In this document: positions 1 through 4,784 of the stretch, in pieces | Layout of the letters: the number at the start of each line of letters is the position of its first letter | Position numbering within the stretch: the stretch's first letter is position 1 | DNA from: Lachnospiraceae bacterium | GTDB lineage: Bacteria > Bacillota_A > Clostridia > Lachnospirales > Lachnospiraceae | Assembly (NCBI GenBank): GCA_017435025.1 | Contig: JAFSFU010000043.1 | Coordinates: 1 to 11,150 of the forward strand | DNA: 11,150 nucleotides | Reading direction: 5' to 3' | Translations under genes and position numbers: made by a program | Notes under the pieces: model-generated | What the model was told of the DNA's origin: nothing | Seen by the model: the letters and a program-made list of their open reading frames with translations, nothing else | The model's database searches: none

Positions 1-293
1 TAGCTAAGCTCGATCTTTACAGCTTTTGCCGGCTTGAAATCGTTTGCAAGGTCATAGATATTGTGGGCTGTGGAATCGTTCAGAACACGGCCTTCTAATG
101 TGTAAGTACGGATAAAGCGTTTGTTGTCAACGCTGGACCAGTGCTCAACATCCCATGTAAGGTAACCCATATCATCAGTCTCCTTCTCAGCCAGATATAA
201 ATCAACCTGTCTGCCGTCCTGCATGATCTTGATCAGAGCCTTCTCGTCAGCAACTTCAAGTTCTACTTTCTTTACGGAATCATATACTTTCAT
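1..293 (-). CDS. Unrecognised small protein, at or near its C-terminal end at the window edge
   Basis: An open frame starts with ATG at 293 and stays open to the left edge, giving 97 visible residues (MKVYDSVKKVEL... to ...AVKIELS). The last two readable bases are TA, so the gene either stops exactly there (TAA/TAG) or continues with Tyr; the window cannot decide. A strong AGGAGGGG ribosome site lies about 7 nt before the ATG, and a good sigma-A promoter lies 60-90 nt upstream, so the gene is real and independently transcribed. The protein is soluble-looking, rich in Asp, Glu, Lys and Val, with no signal peptide or membrane segment and no catalytic motif I recognise. A central aromatic and acidic stretch (YLTWDVEHWSS, residues about 45-55) is the most distinctive part. 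It lies downstream of mazG, 111 nt away, in the same direction. No function is assigned. Confidence 0.8.
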   Translation of the reverse strand, partial: MKVYDSVKKVELEVADEKALIKIMQDGRQVDLYLAEKETDDMGYLTWDVEHWSSVDNKRFIRTYTLEGRVLNDSTAHNIYDLANDFKPAKAVKIELS

Positions 294-355
294 TGTTATC
301 CCCTCCTGGTTATATTAAAATTACCCAATTAGATTTTTCCAAATCTCTATCTTTC

Positions 356-384
356 ATTATACCGCCTGTCAGCAAAAAACGCAA
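356..384 (-). promoter_or_regulatory. Sigma-A promoter for the small gene at 1-293
   Basis: On the minus strand a perfect -10 TATAAT (356-361) follows TTGCGT (379-384, three of six matches to TTGACA) with a 17-bp spacer. Transcription would start near 349, giving a leader of about 55 nt. The spacer includes a run of T. The strong -10 and exact spacing support it; the -35 is weak. Confidence 0.6.
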
Positions 385-404
385 CGGGCGATTATGGTCA
401 ACCG

Positions 405-824
405 CTATTTTTCTGCACGGCGTTTCGCACGCTCCGCATTTCTCACGGCCCGTTCCGCACGCTCGATCTTCTTGATCTCTGCCCAGCGCTCCGAACCGGT
501 CAATCCCTCCGGCAGTTCCGGACCGCCAAACACATTGGGATGACGTTTCACCATCTTCCAGCATATATCATCAATCACATCATCAATCGTAAAATGACCG
601 GACTCTTTTTCGATCTCCGCATGGATCATGATCTGATACAGAAGGTCCCCCAGTTCCTCACAGAGATTATCCGGATCTTTCTTATCGATGGCCTCAAGAA
701 CTTCCGCGGTCTCCTCCACCAGGTATTTCTTCATGGATTCATGGGTCTGCACACTGTCCCACGGACAGCCGTCCTTTGCCCGCAGTCTCGTCATGATTTC
801 CTTTAAATCGTCTAATGTATACAT
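405..824 (-). CDS. mazG: MazG-family nucleoside triphosphate pyrophosphohydrolase (single domain)
   Basis: MazG enzymes hydrolyse (d)NTPs to NMP and pyrophosphate, acting as housekeeping or stress-related nucleotide pool cleaners in the cytoplasm. The family signature is clear: RLRAKDGCPWDSVQTHES near the N terminus, the metal-binding EETAE (E37, E38, E41 counted from the ATG) followed by EELGD (E57, D60), and KRHPNVFG after it. At 139 residues this is one MazG domain, about half of E. coli MazG, which has two, and without the methylase half of B. subtilis YabN. A GTG at 833 in the same frame would add three residues, but the ribosome site AGAGGTG overlaps that GTG and is well placed for the ATG at 824, so the ATG is preferred. 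The C terminus (last ~20 residues, ERAERAVRNAERAKRRAEK) is a highly charged Ala/Arg/Glu helix that looks like an add-on. It has its own promoter and is separate from the TRAP operon upstream. Confidence 0.93.
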   Translation of the reverse strand: MYTLDDLKEIMTRLRAKDGCPWDSVQTHESMKKYLVEETAEVLEAIDKKDPDNLCEELGDLLYQIMIHAEIEKESGHFTIDDVIDDICWKMVKRHPNVFGGPELPEGLTGSERWAEIKKIERAERAVRNAERAKRRAEK

Positions 825-854
825 GTTTGTCACCTCTGCCGTACTTCTTCCGTC

Positions 855-885
855 ATTATATCATGTCCAAAAGTATCTATGTGAA
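855..885 (-). promoter_or_regulatory. Sigma-A promoter for mazG
   Basis: Minus strand: TATAAT at 855-860 is preceded by TGa, giving an extended -10. TTCACA at 880-885 (five of six) is a possible -35 but with a long 19-bp spacer; the extended -10 could compensate. The start would be near 848, leaving a leader of about 24 nt before the ATG at 824. The stretch from here to the terminator at 993 holds nothing else I can support. Confidence 0.55.
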
Positions 886-992
886 AAAAATTCTTTCCCA
901 GATACTCAAAACGTCCAAAAAACAAGAAACATGACTTTCCGGTATCCGGTATTGCCATTTTTCGTTATAGAGACTCCATGCTTCGCATAACA

Positions 993-1028
993 TCAAAAAT
1001 AACCCGGAGTACCAATCAGTACTCCGGG
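993..1028 (-). terminator. Rho-independent terminator of the TRAP operon
   Basis: A perfect 10-bp inverted repeat (CCCGGAGTAC at 1003-1012 and GTACTCCGGG at 1019-1028) encloses a 6-base loop. Read on the minus strand it is followed by TTATTTTTG. It lies about 80 nt after the dctM stop codon. There is no T-tract on the plus side, so it acts in the minus direction. Confidence 0.88.
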
Positions 1029-1105
1029 CCATATCAAAGTGCTTTCACGCTTTTCTAATTATATTTAACATTCAAGACTAAAAGCCCCAAATTTTTACAC
1101 TCCGA

Positions 1106-2407
1106 TTAGATCATATCTGCCATCTGCGGGATACCAAGTGTAAGTGCCGGAATGTAAGTAACAAGCATAAGACCTACAAGGATTGCTACGTAGTACATAA
1201 GCATGTACGGCATTACCTTACCAAGAGTTGTCTTACCAACCTTGATACCTACGAACAGAGTGTTACCAACCGGCGGTGTGATGTTACCGATACACAGGTT
1301 GTAAACAAGGATAAGACCGAACTGAACCGGATGCATACCAAAAGTCTTAACGATCGGTAAGAATAATGGTGTGAAGATCAGGATAGCCGGAGTTACGTCC
1401 ATGAATGTACCGGAGATCAGAAGGATCACGTTCATAATAAGAAGGATTACGATCTGATTGTCTGTGATTCCAAGGAGAGCTGCAGATACAGCCTGCGGAA
1501 CCTGTGTGAACGCCATAACCCAACCGAGGATATTGGAAACACCGATCAGGAATACAACGATACCGGACATCTTTGCACTGTCAACAACGATGTTCCAGAA
1601 AGATTTTACTGTAATATTCTTATAAAGAATACCAAGAATAAGAGCATAAGCTACTGCAATCGCAGAACCCTCTGTCGCTGTGAAGATACCTGCGATGATA
1701 CCGCCGATAACTACGATGATCAGAGACAGGGACGGAAGAGCTGCAAGTGTGCACTTACCAAGGTTGCCCCAGTTGAATTTGCCAGGTGTACCTTTATAAC
1801 CTTTTTTCTTAGCAATAATGATAGCAACGATTGCACACATTACTGCCCAAAGGATACCCGGAACATAACCTGCCGCAAACAGAGCTGCTACGGATGTACC
1901 GCCTGCTGCCAGGGAGTATGTGATAAGAGCATTGGACGGCGGGATCAGAAGACCGGACGGAGCGGATGCTGCGTTTGTTGCAGCACTGATAGCCGGATCA
2001 TAACCAGCTTCCTCTTCACCTTCACGAACCATACTGCCGACAGCTGCTGCAGCCGCGGAAGCAGAACCGGAAATCGCACCGAACAGTGCATTTGCGCCTA
2101 CGTTTGTAAGAAGAAGTGCACCCGGGCACTTGCCAAGGATCGCCATAACGAAGTCTACGAGACGTTTCGCAATACCACCCTGGTTCATAAGGTTACCAGC
2201 TAAAATGAAGAACGGAATCGCAGTTAAGGAGAATTTACTCATACCTACGAAAGTTCTCTGAGCTGCTGTTAATACGGCTACATCAAGCGGCATAACCTGC
2301 ACGATTGCTGCAAGAGAGGAGATACCAATCGCATAGGAAATCGGTACACCAAGAACCAGCAGAGCCACTAAAACACCTAAAATAATCGCTAATGCTTGCA
2401 TTGCCAT
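1106..2407 (-). CDS. dctM: TRAP transporter large permease subunit, DctM type
   Basis: This is the large membrane subunit of a tripartite ATP-independent periplasmic-type (TRAP) transporter. It forms the sodium-coupled transport channel that receives substrate from the DctP binding protein. The 433 residues match the usual DctM length and are almost entirely hydrophobic helices. Family landmarks are visible: AIPFFILAGNLM (about 63-74), AISGSASAAAAAVGS (about 111-125), GLLIPPSNALITY (about 152-164), GTFMDVTPAILIFTP (about 333-347) and GNITPPVGNTLFVG (about 375-387); the repeated helical-hairpin regions of this family carry the substrate and Na+ sites. The ATG at 2407 has a GGGGGA ribosome site about 9 nt away; an in-frame ATG at 2401 is less well placed. 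It starts 18 nt after dctQ ends and is the last gene of the operon, followed by a strong terminator. DctM is separate from DctQ, not fused. Confidence 0.96.
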   Translation of the reverse strand: MAMQALAIILGVLVALLVLGVPISYAIGISSLAAIVQVMPLDVAVLTAAQRTFVGMSKFSLTAIPFFILAGNLMNQGGIAKRLVDFVMAILGKCPGALLLTNVGANALFGAISGSASAAAAAVGSMVREGEEEAGYDPAISAATNAASAPSGLLIPPSNALITYSLAAGGTSVAALFAAGYVPGILWAVMCAIVAIIIAKKKGYKGTPGKFNWGNLGKCTLAALPSLSLIIVVIGGIIAGIFTATEGSAIAVAYALILGILYKNITVKSFWNIVVDSAKMSGIVVFLIGVSNILGWVMAFTQVPQAVSAALLGITDNQIVILLIMNVILLISGTFMDVTPAILIFTPLFLPIVKTFGMHPVQFGLILVYNLCIGNITPPVGNTLFVGIKVGKTTLGKVMPYMLMYYVAILVGLMLVTYIPALTLGIPQMADMI

Positions 2408-2425
2408 GATTCAATATCCCCCTTC

Positions 2426-2914
2426 CTATTCTGTCGGTTCCAGATTGATTGTTCCATTCATGATCTCAATGATGTTGATCACAGAATAGATCACATTCAG
2501 CACACCACTGATCGGCATAACTGTATAGAAGAGACCCATAGCTACGCCGAGGGAAGCGGTTGTCTGTCCCATAGCAAGGATTGTAATCTTGGTACCACCA
2601 TAGATCAGAATTGCTGCTGCGAAAACTGCTGCAATTACTTCTGCAAGGATGCAGAGTGCTTTTCTAACGCTCGGGCTGGATTTCTCAACAAGGAGCGGAA
2701 TATTCATATGGCCACGTTCACCTACTACAAGAGATGCACCAAGTAACGCCATCCATGCGAATAAGTAAGTTACCAATTCTTCCGTCCAAGTAGCTGCGTC
2801 ACCCATGACGTAACGGGTAAATACCTGCCAGCAGGTCAGTACTACCATAGCGATGAAGCTAACGCCAGCCAGCACTTTTAAAATATTGTCTAAAATTTTT
2901 CTAATCTGACTCAT
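2426..2914 (-). CDS. dctQ: TRAP transporter small permease subunit, DctQ type
   Basis: This is the small four-helix membrane subunit that packs against DctM and contributes to docking of the binding protein. At 162 residues it has the expected size. Four hydrophobic segments are visible at about 13-33, 45-66, 86-110 and 124-150. The conserved features of the family are present: WQVFTRYV at 29-36, WTEELVTYLFAWMALLGAS at 43-61, and the following ERGHM. The ATG at 2914 has a textbook AGGAGG site. It begins 13 nt after the dctP stop and ends 18 nt before dctM, so the three genes are one transcript. Confidence 0.94.
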   Translation of the reverse strand: MSQIRKILDNILKVLAGVSFIAMVVLTCWQVFTRYVMGDAATWTEELVTYLFAWMALLGASLVVGERGHMNIPLLVEKSSPSVRKALCILAEVIAAVFAAAILIYGGTKITILAMGQTTASLGVAMGLFYTVMPISGVLNVIYSVINIIEIMNGTINLEPTE

Positions 2915-2927
2915 AACTTCCTCCTAT

Positions 2928-3956
2928 TTATTCTGCTGCGGATGAAAACTGTGCATTGTACTCCTGGATCAGGTCATATGTACCCTGGATTGCCGGAAGA
3001 TCTGCCAGTACGGACTCATGAAGCGGCATAACTGCTTCCTGGAACGGTTTTGTATCCGGATAGTAGAAATTCACGCCCTGATTCTCAGTTGCATTTTTAA
3101 TGGAATCTTCCACACCAAGAACCCAAGCCTCACGCTGTGCCTGATTCAGAACCTTGAAACCTTCTTCGAAGATTGCGCGCTCCTCGGCCGGAAGTCCCTC
3201 AAGGAATGCGTTGTTACCGATCAGAAGGTCCGGGATCATCTGATGCATATCATAGGAGTAGTGTTTACAGATATCACCGTGTCCATTGTCACGAAGTGCA
3301 AGCTCGTTGTTCTCAGCACCGTCGATGATACCAGTCTGAAGACCTGTATATACCTCACCGAAGGACATCGGAGTTGCTTTACCGCCAAGCAGTTCCATCA
3401 TTGCTACGTTAGTCGGAGACTGCTGTACACGGATCTTAAGACCTTTCAGGTCGGCCGGGCTGTTGATCGGCTTATCAATTGTATAGAAGTTACGAGTACC
3501 TGCATCCAGCCATGTAACGGAAGTGAAACCAGATGCCTTCGTTGCATCGAAGATCGGATCCACAACAGCCGGATCGTCCATTGCTGCGTGATATGCTTCC
3601 TGGCTTCCAAAAAGATACGGAAGGTTGAAGATACTGTAGTTCTTACTGAATGTCTCGAGAAGAGAGTTACTTGCGATACAGAAGTCGATCGCACCTGTCT
3701 GGGTCAGCTGTACCATATCAGCCTGGGAACCAAGCAGCTCACTCGGGTAAACCTCTACCACATACTTATCACCAAGTTCTGCGTGGATGTAATCCTGGAA
3801 TGCAGTTAAACCGATGTGGGACGGATGGTTTGTGGACTGGTTGTGTCCAATTCTGATAATTCTCTGTTCCTGACCGCCCGCACATCCTGTCAGTGACATA
3901 CATGCCACTGCAGCCAGGCAGGTCAGAGCCAACACTTTTTTCAGCTGTTTTTTCAT
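2928..3956 (-). CDS. dctP: TRAP transporter substrate-binding lipoprotein, DctP type
   Basis: This is the extracytoplasmic binding protein that captures the substrate and delivers it to DctQM. A lipoprotein signal peptide is clear: basic MKKQLKK, a hydrophobic core and the lipobox LTGC with Cys25 as the lipidated residue, as expected in a Gram-positive cell. The mature part begins with IIRIGHNQSTNHPSH. The middle carries the family hallmarks LKGLKIRVQQSP, with R176 at the position of the carboxylate-binding arginine of the family, and FGEVYTGLQTGIIDGAEN at about 199-216. Length (342) is normal. The substrate is most likely an organic acid because of R176, but sugar acids, dicarboxylates and others cannot be told apart here. 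It is the first gene of the operon, with an AGGAGG site close to the ATG at 3956 and a promoter and putative operator upstream. Confidence 0.95.
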   Translation of the reverse strand: MKKQLKKVLALTCLAAVACMSLTGCAGGQEQRIIRIGHNQSTNHPSHIGLTAFQDYIHAELGDKYVVEVYPSELLGSQADMVQLTQTGAIDFCIASNSLLETFSKNYSIFNLPYLFGSQEAYHAAMDDPAVVDPIFDATKASGFTSVTWLDAGTRNFYTIDKPINSPADLKGLKIRVQQSPTNVAMMELLGGKATPMSFGEVYTGLQTGIIDGAENNELALRDNGHGDICKHYSYDMHQMIPDLLIGNNAFLEGLPAEERAIFEEGFKVLNQAQREAWVLGVEDSIKNATENQGVNFYYPDTKPFQEAVMPLHESVLADLPAIQGTYDLIQEYNAQFSSAAE

Positions 3957-3989
3957 GTTGAACCTCCTTATTACTTAAATATCCCCATT

Positions 3990-4004
3990 TGTCCTAAGTG
4001 GACA
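3990..4004 (-). promoter_or_regulatory. Candidate operator palindrome at the dctP transcription start
   Basis: TGTCC-N5-GGACA is a perfect 5+5 inverted repeat. It falls at about +2 to +16 of the predicted dctP start, where a bound repressor would block transcription. No regulator gene lies next to the operon in this window, so the protein is unknown. GntR-family regulators often control TRAP operons through short palindromes of this kind, but this is inference. Confidence 0.5.
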
Positions 4005-4012
4005 TCAAAATT

Positions 4013-4041
4013 ATTGTAGCACGATTCTCCTCATCCGTAAA
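4013..4041 (-). promoter_or_regulatory. Sigma-A promoter for the dctPQM operon
   Basis: Minus strand: TTTACG at 4036-4041 (four of six), 17-bp spacer, TACAAT at 4013-4018 (five of six), preceded by TGc, i.e. an extended -10. The predicted start is near 4006, leaving a leader of about 50 nt before dctP. Confidence 0.6.
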
Positions 4042-4048
4042 CAAAAAA

Positions 4049-4058
4049 TAACATGTTA
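4049..4058. repeat. Short perfect palindrome upstream of the dctP promoter
   Basis: TAACATGTTA is a perfect 10-bp palindrome ending 7 bp upstream of the -35 element, roughly at -43 to -52, a position used by activators. It is short and AT-rich, so chance is possible. Confidence 0.3.
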
Positions 4059-4094
4059 GTTATCAAAAAAACCTATAAATTGCGACCAAAATAT

Positions 4095-4124
4095 ACAAAA
4101 AAGGACAATCCCTGCGGACTGTCC
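4095..4124 (-). terminator. Rho-independent terminator of spoVT
   Basis: Minus strand: a 9-bp stem (GGACAGTCC pairing with GGATTGTCC, with one G-T pair) around a GCAG tetraloop, followed by six T (4097-4102). It lies 32 nt after the spoVT stop and separates spoVT from the TRAP promoter. Confidence 0.87.
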
Positions 4125-4156
4125 CAAATCGTCTTCCAGATATTGCAATACCTATC

Positions 4157-4705
4157 TCAACTCTCCATCTGTCTTCCCAGAAATCCGGCCGCAGTGGTCG
4201 CCAGACGCATCTCTCCGTCTCCGAATTTTACCCGCGGCTCTCTGGTCATGAGAATGACCGCGCCGATGGCGTCGCCCTCACAAATGATCGGCACGATTAC
4301 TTGGGCTGTCACGCCTTCGATGTCCTCTGCTGCGATTGCAATATAGGTCCTATCATCTTTTCCGGCCAACACCGATGTCCGCTCCTGGATCGCCTGCTCC
4401 AGCTGTTTGCTGATCGGCTTCTGAAACAGATCTTTCTTTGCGCCTCCGGCCGCCGCAATTACCTGATCCCGGTCTGTAATACAAACCATGAGTCCTGTGG
4501 ACTGGGCCATGGCATCAGCATACTGTCCGGCAAACGCATTCAACTCCATCATCGGAGAATATTTTTTCAAAATGATCTCACCTTCGCGGTCTGTAAAGAT
4601 CTCTAACGGCGTTCCCTCGCGCAGGCGAAGGGTGCGCCGGATCTCCTTCGGGATCACCACACGCCCAAGATCATCGATTCTTCTCACAATTCCTGTAGCT
4701 TTCAT
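4157..4705 (-). CDS. spoVT: Stage V sporulation regulator SpoVT (AbrB DNA-binding domain plus GAF domain)
   Basis: SpoVT is a DNA-binding regulator that acts in the developing forespore and tunes late sporulation genes. Residues 1-50 form an AbrB-type swapped-hairpin domain; the stretch MKATGIVRRIDDLGRVVIPK is, as far as I recall, the same as in Bacillus subtilis SpoVT, and it continues EIRRTLRLREGTPLEIF...ILKKYSP. Residues about 55-182 are a GAF-like domain ending in ETAAGFLxRQME-type sequence (TTAAGFLGRQMES here). The length of 182 residues matches SpoVT rather than AbrB, which lacks the GAF part. The ATG at 4705 has a GGAGG site 9 nt away that lies inside a large hairpin described separately. 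A sigma-G-like promoter overlaps that hairpin, and a clean terminator follows the gene, so it is probably transcribed alone in the forespore. Confidence 0.95.
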   Translation of the reverse strand: MKATGIVRRIDDLGRVVIPKEIRRTLRLREGTPLEIFTDREGEIILKKYSPMMELNAFAGQYADAMAQSTGLMVCITDRDQVIAAAGGAKKDLFQKPISKQLEQAIQERTSVLAGKDDRTYIAIAAEDIEGVTAQVIVPIICEGDAIGAVILMTREPRVKFGDGEMRLATTAAGFLGRQMES

Positions 4706-4773
4706 ATAAAAATTCCTCCATTTACTGTACTAACCGTTTCTGGGTCTAGTATCTGTAAATGGAGGATTTTTAT
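4706..4773 (-). promoter_or_regulatory. Large hairpin burying the spoVT ribosome binding site
   Basis: Arms at 4706-4725 and 4755-4773 are complementary over 19 bp with a single bulged base. Inside, the 29-nt loop can pair further (TACTA with TAGTA, then ACC with GGT around one bulge), leaving a 7-nt apical loop. On the minus strand the 3' arm contains the GGAGG of spoVT and ends directly at its ATG; the 5' arm carries the complementary CCTCC. The stem is flanked by AAAAA on one side and TTTTT on the other, so it could also act as a terminator for the gene ending at 4785. Confidence 0.8.
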
Positions 4774-4775
4774 TC
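4747..4775 (-). promoter_or_regulatory. Sigma-G-like forespore promoter for spoVT
   Basis: Minus strand: GAATA at 4771-4775 fits the sigma-G -35 (GHATR), and GATACTA at 4747-4753 fits six of seven bases of the -10 (CATnHTA, best form CATACTA), with 17 bp between. spoVT is sigma-G-controlled in B. subtilis. The start would be near 4740, inside the hairpin loop, so the transcript carries only the 3' arm. A weaker sigma-A reading (TTGAAT, 18 bp, GATACT) overlaps. Confidence 0.6.
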
Positions 4776-4784
4776 AAATACCTT

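Noticed and set aside
825..833. GTG start for mazG three codons upstream of the ATG
   Set aside because: The AGAGGTG ribosome site overlaps this GTG and is correctly spaced for the ATG at 824, so the shorter form is preferred.
1036..1060. Catabolite-repression-like box near AAAGCGTGAAAGCAC on the minus strand
   Set aside because: It lies downstream of dctM and its match to the consensus is partial; no promoter is nearby.
3018..3809. Long plus-strand open frame of 263 codons opposite dctP
   Set aside because: It is antisense to a well-supported DctP gene, lacks a ribosome site and has a Cys- and His-rich composition typical of reverse-strand artefacts.
4706..4773. Miniature inverted-repeat mobile element
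   Set aside because: The palindrome has no evident target-site duplication, no second copy in the window, and its arm contains the functional spoVT ribosome site, so a regulatory hairpin fits better.
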